Shown piece after piece: positions 25,931 through 40,298 of a stretch of DNA of 64,000 nucleotides. The stretch is from Rotaria macrura (lineage: Eukaryota; Rotifera; Eurotatoria; Philodinida; Philodinidae), in NCBI GenBank assembly GCA_900239685.1, contig OENT01000160.1, positions 62,001 to 126,000 on the forward strand, in the 5' to 3' direction. A program made the translations under genes and the position numbers. Positions within the stretch are counted from its first letter, which is position 1, and each line of letters opens with the position of its first letter. The notes below the pieces were generated by a model. That model was given only the letters and a program-made list of their open reading frames with translations. It searched no databases and was not told the DNA's origin.

Positions 25931-26173
25931 CAATTTTCTATCCTTATCTTTCTCTCTCTCTCGTTTTTTTTAGATCCCGGTTTGTACGGTTTTTTTTCTG
26001 TTTGTAAATAGTATATACATATATATTTTTTTCTTCTTCGTGTGTGTCGTGTGTATTCAAGAAACAAGACCAAAAAATGTTCATTTCTTTTTTGTGTGTG
26101 TATGCACTTTGTTTTGTGTTTAGCTCAAGTATTTGAAAAGGACAGTGATATACTTTCTTTTATTCTCTTTCGT

Positions 26174-26204
<31 letters not shown>

Positions 26205-26640
26205 GTGTGTGGGTTTGCGCGAACAATTTATGTTTTCTTTTCTAGCTCTCTCTCTCTCTCTCTTTAAAATAGTATGATTCAACACATCACATACAATATC
26301 GTTTTAACGTTTTGTTTCATCGTTTACACCGGTCTGTTCTTTTTCTCTGTCGTACATTTTTACTCGTGTTGTTTTGGTTTTTTGTGTGCCGCGATGACGA
26401 CGAAAGAGAAAAATCTATGCATCTCTCCTTCTGTTGCTTCTGTTTTGGGTTCGATTGTTTAGGTCTGTATTATTTTCACTCATATGACATCGATGAGTAT
26501 TCGTTTGTAAACGTTTATGATTGTTGGATTTTTTGTTGAAGCTTGTACATTTGTACAGATAAAGAAAACTTTTAAAAAAATACAAGTACGAAAATTCTTT
26601 TAACAGCTGTTTACAAAATGCTATCAATCATCAATAAAAT
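25931..26640 (+). other. TFAP4 3' UTR region with simple repeats and a polyA signal
   Basis: T/C-rich sequence after the stop contains a (TA)n run at 26173-26199 and a (CT)n run at about 26244-26261. A canonical AATAAA at 26633-26638 is a plausible polyadenylation signal. Short open frames here are compositional. Confidence 0.45.
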
Positions 26641-29600
26641 GACACCATCTGATTCATTTCTTTCTCCCACGCAAATCGTCTGGAGTTACTCACTAATGTC
26701 TTCTTTTTTTCTCATTTAGCTCATTGATATACGATCGTTCGACAAGAGAAAAAGAAAACACTATGATGTCATTTAGGCACACAATAATACAGCAAGACAT
26801 TGTGTCTTTCGCATATCACTAGATTTATCCGACGGAACAGCTGTTTCATGTACGCACGCATTACATCATATAACCATCCATGAATTTGCTTGATTAATGT
26901 TCACTGTAATCGTTCTATTGGTTGGTCGTCTTTTTATCCTGAACCACGCGAACTACGTTGGCCTTGAGTTGTCAAATCATAGATATATGAAAAGGTTTCA
27001 ACAGAAAAATAATTGATCAAACGATAAAGTAGTGACGCATGTGTTTCATATTTTTGTAGTAATCAATGTCATCAGATTGGCAAACACTTAATTACTATAA
27101 CTAGACATAAATGATACTGGTACATATCAGTATACCGCAGTAATCAAACTATTACAAACATAATCACACTTACTAGATTTGAATATATATCGTTGAAAAA
27201 AAATAGTCATTTACTATTCTGTATAAATGTTTCCATGATTACAAAATTAGAACAAATAGTTTACACCTTCATTATGAAAATTAATCATGATCCATATAAA
27301 TATTGATAACACATGTATGAAATATTCAACAAGTTCTGATCAAAAACATTATGTGCTGTTGTTTCACTATAATATTAGAATAATATGTCATGCCAGATTG
27401 TAGTTTTATTTTTTCCATTTTTTCTCGTCTAAAGAAAAAAGAATGACAGATATAAGAGTACAAGGCTGTGTCCAAAAAAGAATTGTGGTTGCCTATTTTT
27501 AGAAGTCTTATAATTTATAATGATAAACAAGAGTCATTCAAATAAAGCCTAGTGTAGCTTCAAATGTTCTTTTGAACTAATAAAAAGAAAACGTAATTAA
27601 CTATAATGCAGCTTCTCTAAGAGACTCCATTTTTGAAATTCATGATGAAACAATTTTGAATTGAATAAAAGAAAAAGCATTTTATCTGGTTTCTTTTCAT
27701 TGAAGAAAGTAAATAAAAAAACTAATGAATAAAATGTGAAGTCATCTCGTGCGTATAAAATCAAATCTTGAAATTTTTTTTCACGGTTTTATTTCAAATA
27801 TTATGACAATGAACAGATAACATGTCGATATCTGATTGAACACAATATAACTATTGCCTACGAATGATAAAGAATGTATACGAACGTTCTTACATAGAAT
27901 ACTATTTTATAACGAGTTTTATTTCAATTAACAACAATGCTTTATTTAAAATAAATAGGTCAATTTAGAAGTAATGATGAAAAATTCTTATCGTTTCGAA
28001 TGAATCAAATTCTTATCTCATTTGATAGGAAGTATCGAATTGTATTGTCATTCTACTTCGTCAAATTGAATCTTTTGCTGATTGGTTTTGTTCTTGAATA
28101 CATATCCGAATATAAGAGATTGTAAGTAGTCGTCATAGTATAATTTTTTCATGTTTGTTTGGTTACAATAGAATTCTAAATGAGATAAAGTCAATAGTAT
28201 TGAATCGACGTAAGAACAATCTATGATATGTATCTATGAAAATTTTCATTCACATTATTAATGGTTTGTATTATTTTCGTTGATTGACATTATACGAAGA
28301 AATTTTATTTTTACTCCTTCTACTCTTCAAATTACACTTGGCGAACATTTGCTTCACTTGAGGCTTCTGGCATATGGTTTCGTAGACATGACATAATTCA
28401 GTTCGATTAAATATGTTCACAGTGTGAGAGACACACGTCGAGCGCACCTACACGTCGAATGTTCTTACTGAAATGAGTCTCTTACAATATGGAAACTTAG
28501 TCTTTCATATTATGACATGGAATAAAATCTGAATATTGATCAGATGAGGCCATCGCATGATATTATACTTTATGAAACTACTTTGAATATCAGATTTTGT
28601 AAAAAAACAAGAAAATTAATCTATAATTAAAATGAGTGCTCGATCAAATAAATAATGTATTCAAAACAATCATGAGTGTAATATTTATTACATTCAGAAA
28701 AGAATTGCTCTACATCATAATACGCTGTAGAATTCATGTAAAAATAACATCGAATACAAAAAGAAAAGCAACAACTAGAAAATGATCAACATCATTTGAT
28801 TACATTCGATAAATCAAATATTCTAATTAGTTTACTGAATACGAATGAAAAACAAGATGTTCGATTAAAATAACAATGGAAAGGTTATGTTTCCTTCTAT
28901 TCTTTCCACTTCATTCCGCTTTCTAGCAAAGAAAATCGAAAAAGTTATTGAAATACTTTTTACCCGTTCGATCAGAGATGGACACCATATGAATCGAATA
29001 CAATTTTATGTTGAAATTCTATTTACTAAATTAGATTCTTTTAAAATATCTTGCGCATAGAAAATCTGATTAGGTTGTTTTATACAAGTAGTTTCGATGA
29101 TATTTAGCTCCACAATGAAAATACTTTCATACACATATGTTTGAAAATTGTAGAAGAGTATATTGACATAATTAATGAGAAAAAAAAGTAATCTTAATAT
29201 TAATAATAATGCCAATTGAAAGTCGTACTGTGGAATTTTTTCAAGATAGTAGTAAAAATTCCAAGTTGATTTTAGTATTATATGATGTCGAAGAGAATCG
29301 TTTTGCAGCTAGGCTTTGACCATAGCTAAACAACGATGGCGAACAAACTCTATTTTTACAGATATACACGTCATTTTGTTTTTTTTTAGATTATATTATT
29401 TCTATAATCAGTATTTACGATAAATTAGATACGATTGTTCAAGTTCTTCGCTATATTGGTGAGCATGTCTGCATGATAAATGCTAATGTTCCCGACATTA
29501 GACTCAAGTACTCTTTTAAGTAGTTTCCTATTTTATCCATAAAAATCTTTTATACATCGACAGATATGTAATTAGAAACTTCATTTTACTTGTCACATCA

Positions 29601-31048
29601 GCAACTACGGAACATTAAACTCGTTTTTCTAATTAAGAATTGTATCAGTAAAAAAACAAAAATTAAATCGTGGTTATATGACCTTTCATAAAAGAGGGCA
29701 AAGTTTCATGGGTACTTTCGGATGTTTTCTCGCTAGTATTTCTTAATCATAGAATAGACGGTATCGTTCCGTTGTACAAGCTGATGTAATCTATCGAATG
29801 TGGTCTATTCCTGCATATTTATTACTTCGAGAAAGATTAATTGGGCTGAAAATATGTTAGAGTACTTATATCTAATGTGTGTAATGTTATATCCTAATGT
29901 TTGAGAAGGAATCGATGAGAATTAAGCATGATGATTAGAATAGTTCCTGATCTTAAAGTCTTAATATAATCTTAGATTCGTTGTTTACGACTTGATTTTG
30001 TGATTTTCTAATGCATGATTAAGTTTGACGAGGTTTCGTGGAAATACCTTCATGTATTCTCATAAATAGTTCGTACTTAGATCAAAATAGAAACTTTTGA
30101 TCCTATCTCAACAGTGCTTCGTCAGAAATGAATGAAATCCACGTAACAGTGGTATATATAATTATATGTTTATCTATTTCTTCAAACAACGTGACACTTT
30201 AATGATTAAGATTTTTAAACAATATCTTTTCGAAATGGATAAAATCCGAGTACAATTTTAGATGCAACTTTTTGTTTTGATTACGAATTTAACATTTTTC
30301 GTTAAAAAAGAATTTCGTTCTAGTATTGAAAATCAAGTTTTAAACTGTTGAAAAATCGTATTTTCAATTTCCTAATAAAGAAATATTGAGCGACACACAA
30401 TTTCATTCTTTACAAAACGGCTATTTTTTCATTCCTAAGCGCAACTTATTGTACAGTTAATGAGTTCTCGTGCTGATGTAGAAAATGAATTCTAACATAG
30501 GATGACATATGTGCGGTGATAATCAATATATATATATATATATATGGAAGTAAAACATTTCTGAGTCAGTTAAATAGCTCGAATTAGATCAACAAAAAGC
30601 AGTGGCACAGTGTTACTTGATGATAAAACGTTCCTAATATGCCTGATGATGTAGCTAAACTAAGTCATTCTTGCAGCATGAAATAGAGTATGATAAACTA
30701 TGTTGAATGACGTTCGAATGACCTTATCAATTATCACGTCTTCTGATATAAATAAAAGATAATGTGTTGAAAAATGTCACAGCGTTACCTTTGGAAAAAT
30801 CAATATAAATACTAGTTCACATAGGATACAACGTCAAATCTCCATTTATCTTAATCTAAAAGAAAGAAAACACACATTTTTACACGTTTCATACTGTAAT
30901 TGTATGAATTCTAGCTATTTCTCTGTCATTTATCTTAGTTCTTAACTTTCCACATACAAGCTAGAAATCAGTTTTCTTAAAAACATAACCTAGTGCAAGA
31001 TAGTTCTTGAAAGTTTCAACTAAGTATATTTGATGTTCAATAGAATTC

Positions 31049-31486
31049 TCAGCTAAGTCTATGTTTTGTGGAACTCACATATGTTTTCGAAGAAAATAGT
31101 GAGTGGAAGTTTAAGAGTGAGATTTTTGTTGCTCTTCCCCCGCCGTTAAGACCATAGAAACCAGTGTATGGATCCATTACAGATATAGCAACCAGCATTC
31201 TATTATCGTGATATATCACAACATTATTTGCCGCTTCTTCCAAAGTTTTTAATGAGAAAAATGAACAACGAAAAATAGAAACTAATGAGTGAATAGCAAC
31301 AATGAAAATGAAAACTGGGATGCCTATCAGAGAAAGACGATGCAAAAGAATCATCCTATTACATGTTATGTGTTTTCTATTAGCGTACGAAGCTATAAAT
31401 ATGTGAGTTCCGCATTTTAGCCCCGATGGGGCTGCGGTAACTAGCTTTTTAATAATTAGAACATTTTTATTCTCCAGTTTTTTCAT
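31049..31486 (-). other. Unassigned 145-codon open frame
   Basis: A single uninterrupted frame with one hydrophobic segment (LIGIPVFIFIVAIHSLVSIF) and, after it, a more complex stretch (VIYHDNRMLVAISVMDPYTG) that looks less compositional than neighbouring frames. It has no recognised family and no splice partner. It may be chance or the remains of a membrane-protein exon. Confidence 0.2.
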
Positions 31487-34400
31487 TTGAAAAAATCATC
31501 CTCGATGTCACAGCTATGATCTCAATGACTTCGATTTTGAAGCATTTTTAAACACTAGATCTATGTTTCTACTTCGAGCCTAAATAACGTGTGCTACTAA
31601 ACTATTCAATTTGATTAAAAATTCGAATACTACATAAAGAACCTATGTTCGTTCTATCAGCTGGTATAGCTAGTTCATTTCTATTTCACAAACAAAAACA
31701 GAATTCGATCAGATGCACATAAGTAATTCTGATAGAAAACTTGATATTTATTTGAATTACAAAATACTCAATCTTTTAGCTACCTATTTGCATTGTAAGG
31801 AAATACACAAAGTCAACAGTGAAAATGAATGAGAGTTAGGTGCAATTCATACATTTACATTTTAAAAACATTCAATTCCTTTCAGTGAAAAACCTCGATT
31901 AACGGATGTTTGTAGACATGAGATATAGGATACAAGAAAAAATGTGCATACATCATAGGAAACCCGGCATATTTATATATACGAATAATTGAGTTATGCT
32001 GTGATTTTGAATGACATATAATCTAGTTTTATAAGATAGATTGTAAATGATTTTTCGCTCTTTGGTTTTTACAAAGTTATAGTATAAAAATGCTCAGACG
32101 ATAACACTTCTTCTCTTTCAAACGAACTATGTATTCACCAGGAATTGGAAACTTATTATGTTTTATCGTGAGACTAAAAGAACATGGCTACTAAAAACGA
32201 TAAGATATATGCCATGTTTTATTGCCATAATAAAAATGAGGATCTTAGTCTGGAGCTCTATCGACGAACTATGTGTCATTTCATGAAAACTCATGGATCC
32301 AGCTGCTTGGTCTACCTCACAATTTTGAACTGAGATTGAGTGTAAGAAAAATTCGACACTGATGAAAATTGCTTGGAAGTACTAACACAAACATAGCTGT
32401 GCTGAGAACAATGTAAGACAGTATTTTCTAGTTGAAGAAACCAATTTAAAAGAAGAAGCAAATAGAATCATAGGAATATCTGCTTGAACTTAAAATTTGA
32501 AACACAAAGGAGTTGTTTTTAAACAAGTTCATTGTATTTGACGACTTGAGTATTGGTAGTAAAGTGCGATGAAACTTTTGACTTCAATTGTCCAACATGT
32601 TTAAATGAAAAGAATTTAAAACTATAATAATCTACTTACGACACGGATTCACAATAGTCTTGTCATAGTTAAGACGTTACAAATCATAGATTTGTTTATC
32701 ATTAAAGTTCAACAAAATAGAGAATTTTCTTCTTTTACTTGAATCTCAACATTCACATCATCGATTATAACTTGACGTGATCTAAAGCTAAAATGTCGTG
32801 AAAACATGTAACCATGAATGAAAACACAAGAATTTCTCTTAGTGATTAGTATTAAAAAGAAAATAGCATCCTGCTTGTCACGATCTTTTTCTAATGCAAG
32901 GAAAGATAAGATCAATGCTACCGTTATATAATTTAAAATAAACTGCTAATCATATTTGAAAAATCAACTATACTAGTCAAACAGAAATCTATCGAAATTC
33001 TGGTAGTGATTGAGTGATCGATAGAACGAAGAAACTCAAACTTGGAGAAAGCTTTCACACATATCAATATATAAAACTCATACCTAGTCACCATTCACGT
33101 TTCGATTAGGATGATTGACTGCGAAATCTTGCACTCTGTCGCTAATTGAGCATAAGAGTGGGTCTGAACTTATATTGGAGTCAATATAGGTATTGAGATA
33201 TACCAGAAGTATGAATAATTCATTTTGAGTTCCCATAATTGAAGTTAATCAGTGTAACTTCATTCACTTTTATGCAGATGTGATTCGTATAGGTGTATTA
33301 ACATAAGTTTTAGGATCTGTTGAGTTTTATCTAAATTCTTGATGTTTCATCGACTACTATCCAACTCATTTTCACATGACTTCTTAATGTTTTATATGTA
33401 CTTCACAGTAATCTCAGAACATTCAAGACAAAGAAATTTGTAATCAGATAAAAGTCTATGTGACAAGCTGAGCTACTCAACATTAGATTTCATTCTGAAT
33501 TTCTTTAGATAGTGCGTATTTAATTCTAACTGATACGACATGGGATTGTAAAAATATAAACGATTTATTCAAAGTTTATCTGTATTTGTTCAATTGGGCG
33601 AAGAACAAAACAAAAATGTCATGACGAAAATAAGCATATCTTCGAAACTATTTTTGAATTAAATGTAATTTACTCGTTTGGTTTTGTTGCTTAAGAATAT
33701 TAAATTGGTTCTTTCCTCGCATAGTTATTTTCCTATCGAAATCATTTGTTATTACTGGTGGGCCTGACGCACAAGAACAACTGATCACCTTTATCAATAA
33801 AGTTCTATGTACATTGAGGTATCATTCACAATCTCAATCAATGTTCGTTCTACTAAAACGAGCACACTCATCTGTGCAGAAAGTTTGCCTAGGTATTGTT
33901 GTGAACAGTCTGAAGAAGCTCTTTCTAAATGCCAGATTTCTTGTCGAGTGGGGCCGCTCCAACCTTTTAACAAGTACTTAAAATAACCACAGCTACACCC
34001 CAATAGTAAAAAGCAATATGTAGATTTCAACTTCCATTAATACTATTAGCCATAAGAATCGCACCAATCAGTCATATTTATCGTTCACATACAATATTCT
34101 CTACTGGATCAAGAACGTTTTTTTCTTAATTTAACCAGGTGATTGACAGAAACAATGCGTTGATACTAGACGTGAAAAAGTAAGATTTTCTTCAATCTTT
34201 CAACTTCTACTAATGAGCATATGGGCGATAAACAGATTATTTTTTGAACAAGAAGCGTTTCGAAGGATTTTGTTCAATATTTCTGAGCGATAAATTTGTT
34301 CGATTTTGACTATCCACGGAGTTCATACGCAGGAGTACATCGTTTGTAAACGAAAAGATAAAATGTGCAGTGTTCGTCGTGATCTATGCAGAACAATTAG

Positions 34401-35536
34401 GGATTGCAATAAAAAGTGAGAACATTATAGGGCTAATTATGATACTATTGTCCAGGATAAAACTTATGTAAAACTCTCACGTCATAGATATTGAACTGGT
34501 AGATGAGTTCTTTTAAATTACACACTTTGAAATACAGTAATAAGAGTTGATGACTCATAAACAAGTTTTGTTGAGTTTAAGAAAAAGGATTTTCATATTC
34601 AACTTGAATCACAGCTACGTGTCGCCAACGAACTTATTCACACTATAAAATAGATAACGAAATATAACCATATAAATTGACGAACCCTGATATTTTAGAA
34701 TAGCAAAATAACAATGTGCACGGACTGCTACAGAGATAAATCTTAAAATATCAGAATTTTCAATTAGAAGCAGGACATCTTCAAAAATTCAGAAAATTCG
34801 TATCACTGTGGGCATTACAAAATGTTTTAAAAGCTTAAGTTCCATGATGAATGTCACAACATTAGGTGTAAAGTTTTTTTTTTCACTAGTTCATTGGATG
34901 CTTGAAACTGAAAAAATGACATTTCGATTCCGAAACATGATGCTTTCCCATCGGTATACCACAAAAAAAAGCAAGTTTGCCTAGCACATGGAGTTTTGAA
35001 TAATGATCACAATTGAGTTCGAATACCTTGCAAGACATTTATTGTTTTGCTTGCATTAATGAGCAATGCAGCTTATCCTTATATTAATTTCTACAGTCTG
35101 AATTGATAGAACACAACATTAAAAAAAGATGATTATTTTCTCCGAATCCTATTTATAGAAAATCTTTGTAAAAGAAATTACTGTTCAAACTAGAAATTTG
35201 ACGAGCCGGGTCATAAAAAAATGAAATAGTAGGACTCCTTTTACTTTGCTCTTGGGATTTCCGTCTGACAAAGAAAATTTTCTGAATTGTCGTAAATAGT
35301 CAAAACAAATATAATCATCGTACCATAATACTCTGTCAAGCTGTTGAATAAAAATGAATGAAAAGAAAACCTTAGATCCAAGAGACCAATGTATGTTTAT
35401 TTTAGAAGATCACATTGTTTATATTTGAATAGAAATTATTTGATAAATACTATTCAATAATGTTTTATTCTTTTTTTTTCTGTAAACATTTCGTTTTTAA
35501 TCGGCATTTTATTTTCTATTTTCCTGCCGTGCATAT

Positions 35537-35542
35537 TTTATT
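35537..35542 (-). terminator. Possible polyadenylation signal of RPL3
   Basis: TTTATT on the plus strand (AATAAA on the minus strand), about 90 bases beyond the RPL3 stop codon. Confidence 0.4.
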
Positions 35543-35628
35543 TTTTTTCTTTAATATGATCGATATGCAAAACAAAAGTTATTTAAAACTGCAGGATTAA
35601 CCAGAACGAAAAGCTAAAACAAACAAAT

Positions 35629-37063
35629 CTATGATGATTTTGTTTGCGATGTCGTTGTTGTTGCTGTAAGTTGTTGTTCCTCTTGAAGACGATGTTTTTT
35701 GAGTGGACCCATGAAGATACGTTTTTCTTCGTGAGTTTGAAATCGACCATGACCAAATTTCGATGATGTATCAATGAAACGTAAGTCGATTTGTTCACGG
35801 TGCGAACGTTTTGGATTGAGTATAAGCGATTTACGCAATGTTATCGGACGTTTCTTTGGACCAATACAACAACCTTTAATCATAATGAAATCTTGTTTAA
35901 CTTCACCATAATGTGGAAAACCACCCTAAAAGGAAAACGATTATAGTATATAGAAAAATCATCGAATATCATTATACATACCATTGGATTAATGGTTTTT
36001 TCTGTGGGATCATGATCTGTTGAACCTGTATTCTTAACTGTTTTACCATCTTTAACTTGTATAGCTTCACCCATACGATAGATTTTCTTGTTTATTTCTG
36101 TACGATGATGGTAACCTTTCTGACCAGCACGAGCAACAGCACGCGATACATGTGCTGGATGCCATGCACCAATACAAGCTACTTTACGTAAACCCTTATG
36201 TGTTTTACGTGGCAATTTTCTTGTGTGCCAACGCGATGTAACACCTTTAAAACCACGACCTTTGGTGACTGATATGGTATCAATCATTTCATCTTTCGAA
36301 AAAACTTGACTAATAGCTACTTGTTTTTCTAAGTGTTCACGTGCGTAGGCAACTTTTTGTTCAACAGTACCACCATTCAATTGGATTTCCATAATATGTG
36401 CTTTTTTTTGTCGTTTACGCAATAATTTCGTTTGTGTATGTGCTAATACACGAATAACCTTACAGTATTTTGTCATTTGTTTGAAATCATTATCAAGAGC
36501 TTTCTTTCCTGATTCATCATTCCATTTTTGTGAATATTTCGAGAAAGCTTTTCGTTTTGCTGCATACCAATTCTTATAGAAACGGCGACGACATTCTTCA
36601 TTTAAATGTTGTGCATAAATTGTTTTGTATGCACGAAGACCACGTGGTGTTACAATATAACCAACGACACCAACAACAATCATCGGTGGCGTTTCAATGA
36701 TGGTTACGGCTTCAACAGTTTCCTTTTTGTTTAATTCTAAAGAAAGACAATGACCATGGATATTCATACAATATATTTCTCCGCCATCCGAATTAACTTA
36801 CTTGAAGCTGGTCGATCGACTTCACGTACAATATGGGTCATACCTAAACGGAATAGATTGACAATGGCGTGAAGAATTCTATGATAATAGAAAAAGAAAA
36901 ACAACGAACCTGCTTTATAACCAAGAAAAGCGGTAAGATGTACGGGTTTTTTTGGATCATCTTTTGGAAATGATTTCACTTTTCCACGATGACGACGAGC
37001 TCTTTTCTTCGGTAAAAATCCAAGATTACCGTGTCTTGGATGTTCAAACTTTCGGTGACTCAT
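35629..37063 (-). CDS. RPL3: 60S ribosomal protein L3 (uL3)
   Basis: Four exons on the minus strand: 37063-36910, 36843-36802, 36736-35982 and 35925-35629, with introns of 66, 65 and 56 bp. The product is 415 residues, against 403 in human. It starts [20 protein letters not shown] and contains [14 protein letters not shown], then [12 protein letters not shown], then the conserved core [20 protein letters not shown], then KKIYRMGEA and [13 protein letters not shown]. The strictly conserved core includes [20 protein letters not shown], with the His of the W-finger region that is methylated in other eukaryotes. uL3 is an early-assembling large-subunit protein near the peptidyl transferase centre. 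The C-terminus is extended by a Gln/Thr/Ser-rich tail. All exon joins keep frame, so the gene looks functional. Confidence 0.97.
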
Positions 37064-37110
37064 GATATTTTAAATGAGACTGGAAAATATTTCTTTTCTT
37101 ATTATGATGT
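37064..37110 (-). promoter_or_regulatory. RPL3 5' UTR with possible splice acceptor
   Basis: On the minus strand the sequence just before the ATG reads TTTTCCAG followed by about 18 bases. This could be the 3' end of a 5' UTR intron or a spliced-leader acceptor. It is not decisive without transcripts. Confidence 0.3.
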
Positions 37111-37606
37111 TCGATCTACAAAAAATAAACATAGAGTTAGTCCCAATCGAATATAATCACTGAAATGAATTATAATGGAAATCAATCCAAATAAACACAT
37201 TAAATGGAATGGTTTTTATTGGAATTTAGAATTTAAGTAAATCCACTCTATTGACGATCACTATGAATTAATATTAATTTAAAATTATTTTCGAAAAATA
37301 GATGAGAGTTTATATTCCGATAAATATATAATGAAAATAGTTTTTATTTCAAAATATACAATCAAATTAAGTTACCAGATGTCGCTACAATACAAATCGT
37401 GTGTATAATGAAATTATATATTATACTCCTACGAGTACGTAGCTTTGTGCTTGGATGGATATGAGAGAAAGTTAAATTATTAATCAAAAGTACATATCAG
37501 CCACTAAAGATAGTTTATCTTTTCAAAATAAATTAGAAAAAAGCATTTTCTGTTGGTGTCTTGTTATCATGATCAGGAATCGAGTGTCCATACAGTATTT
37601 TGTGAT
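37111..37606. other. RPL3 upstream intergenic region
   Basis: AT-rich, with no coding signal; it probably includes the RPL3 promoter, but no motif can be named. Confidence 0.4.
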
Positions 37607-38756
37607 GTAGCTATCAGGTCTGGAAATTGGGCCACTTTTTGATGGTCGGTTGAGTCTGTACTGGACCAAGAACTTCTCATGCCTACCTGACACAGCTTGT
37701 ACGTTATCGAAGCTTGGCCAAAGCCACCCGAGCGATTTGAATGGCCCACCGACCTCGGCGCAACTTAGAATTGCACTATTAAAACTATGTTTCTTTTAAA
37801 AAAATTTCTAAACTATCTAACTGTAAAAACACTGGGGTTATTGATTAGAAGTTTGCATAAATTTTATTATCGGAGAATTACAAGTTAAGTAAAATCAGAC
37901 AATATTAATATCTTGATAATTGCTTGAAATTCGAGCCAAATTGAGAATTAAACCGAAAGACTAGTGTATATTCGTATGGATGTTCGAACTTCTTGAAGAT
38001 TATAATTAATTAAAAAAAGCTGCCACAAGAATATAATACGCTGATCAATTTCACATAGTGAGATCCGTTAACAAGTTTAGTTGTGCTGTTAATTTTAGTA
38101 CGTGATTAACCTAGTTACACTTCAGTGGAACCCATGGTGTTTAATGTTACTGAGAGAGGGACAGCCTTGTGCGTTGATGATCAATATATAAGTTAATCAA
38201 ATAAATTTTCTTTTTTTTTTATCAGATGTATAAAACTTCAAAATAATTTGTATAATAAAAAATTCAGGTTATGATGGGTTTGCAAGAGACTAAGGCCATC
38301 TAAGAGAAGTCTTAAGAGACAATCGGAACAAACCGAGTTTTTTTTGAGACAAAACTTAGCAAAATAGCGCTATTTTATTGTAATTGAAATCTATTCTTTC
38401 AGTTTGAGAGGTCAATTTCGATTCATTTTAGTCTCTTTTAATTCCTTAATATAGTTTTGTCTACTTTCCAAGTGTAAAAAAATCAGATTTCTGTTTTTAT
38501 TATATTAGTCGGATTTCAATGAATGTTTAACTGGAAATAAAAATTTTTAAAAATCAATTTTTTCCATTTTCTGACATGGAAAATTTGATGAAAATAGAAA
38601 TGAAGTGCGGACCGGGTGGCTCGACAAAATGATTGACCTCCCCGACATACTGTTCTTTGTTGGCGAGGCCTACTCGGCACGGTACAGAAAACGTATTTCG
38701 GTTGGGTCGGGCTGGACCATCGGCCCGCTTAGTCTGTTTCGAAGCCTGGTAGCAAC
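37607..38756. mobile_element. hAT-like non-autonomous element
   Basis: Short imperfect inverted ends face each other: CAGGTCTGGAAATTGGGCC from 37615 and, reversed, CAGGCTTCGAAACAGACT ending at 38748. The outer 8 bp are GTAGCTAT on the left and GTAGCAAC on the right, sharing GTAGC, compatible with a decayed 8-bp target duplication as made by hAT elements. Both end regions (about 37610-37780 and 38605-38750) are markedly GC-richer than the AT-rich centre and the flanks. There is no transposase frame. The family call rests on the CAGG ends and the duplication length only. Confidence 0.5.
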
Positions 38757-40298
38757 ACTATATAGTCTATAATACATCTACTCTATATGTTTTCCTTCAC
38801 AAGAGAGCTATCGTTTGAGTTTACATAGAATCCGATATGAGAAAGATAGAAATTTTTAAAAGATCTAATTCTGATGCATATTGTTAAATGAGGTACGGTT
38901 GCTTTATAAAATTTCTGACTGACTAAAGTATAGGTATATCCGCAAAGGGATATCAAACAGATAATATTCAATATTAAATTCATTGAAATAGAATCGAAAC
39001 TTCTCGAACTAATGTCTTCAAAGCTTACTCTGAAAAACATAACTGTCGACAAGGTGAATGAATCCAATATCAGATTCGACCGAAGCTTATCGTATCCGAT
39101 TCAGGGACAAAGTTCGATCGAATTCTTGGAGACGGACCTACAACAGATCCGAACCATCAGGCTTAAAATATCTTAATCAGGTGCTAATTAGTATCTGATG
39201 AAATTATTAAAAATGGATCGAAAGTTTCCGTGGGACTTTGTTAAAATTTCTACAATTGTATCTGATAATATCGAACACTAGATATATGAAAGTCATTCCA
39301 TTTTCCAGATTCCGACAGGATTTCGTTGATTTTATAGAATCATATATATATTGTGTATATTCACTTCTCGAAATATCCGAAGCAGAACAAACTACTAATC
39401 GTCTGCTCTTGTACATTATTCAAAAATCTAGTTCAATGCGAAGTTAAATATTTTGACAGGAATTGTTTTACCCGTTAGAAGGGCACGTTTAATATTTTGG
39501 TTCATACACAATGCGAAGTTGAATAATCGGTAAGAAAGGTTAGCCAGATTTCAAGGTCTCTGACAGTGAATTCTAAAAGAATTCCACTCGTGCCATTAAC
39601 ACATATATGTAAACCACACCTACGAACTAACATGCAGATCATCCGCAAAAGTAATTTTCTCGCAACTATGACGACTAGGCAGATTATTATGAAAAAATAT
39701 TTTTCAATAAAGCGTCTATTCGCTAAAAATCTATCAGAAACGAATGCGTAAGAGGTTTATAAATAAAAGTGCTCGATGTTTCACAAGATGTATTTATGTC
39801 GGTTAGTATGTTTCAGAATATTGAATCATCTGATTACTGATGACTCCCAGTGGCGAATGTCTTCGTTCGACAAGAAAATAATACTACCATTGTCTCAATT
39901 TCAGCGATCAGTCAAATGAGATGAGAAAAGACATGCAGAAAACTATAATTGTTTAAACAACAAAATACAAAAGTCACAGTGCATAGAAAGAAAAAAATCG
40001 CGATGAAGCAATCTGTCCAATAGAGCACACAGTCTCATTATACAGCAACGAATATATATATATGGAATCCATCATGCATAATGAATTATCAAACATTTTG
40101 ACTTGGAGGCATATGAGAAGTTTTCCTTTCTTTGAACTTATATGCACTCAGTAGAATCGAAATAGATCTTTCTACAGTATGTTTTCAAGTCTACGTTAAC
40201 TTGAACGATCAAATCCGAAGTATCAAAAAGAGTGTTTATGAGAAAAAAAAGAGAACCTCGTTTAGTCTGAAGACAATGTGCTGTATTATATAATTACA
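38757..40298. other. Intergenic stretch
   Basis: AT-rich; only short open frames, no recognised motif. Confidence 0.5.

Larger units (their letters stand above)
26641..35628. other. Gene desert of about 9 kb
   Basis: AT-rich sequence with no recognised gene, RNA or structural element. A (TA)n run sits at 30524-30545. The only long frame is on the minus strand at 31049-31486 and is listed separately. Confidence 0.5.

Noticed and set aside
36764-36909. Continuous reading frame through the first RPL3 intron
   Set aside because: The conserved protein joins GYKAG directly to MTHIVREV, and GT-AG sites are in the right places, so the sequence between is an intron even though it is open.
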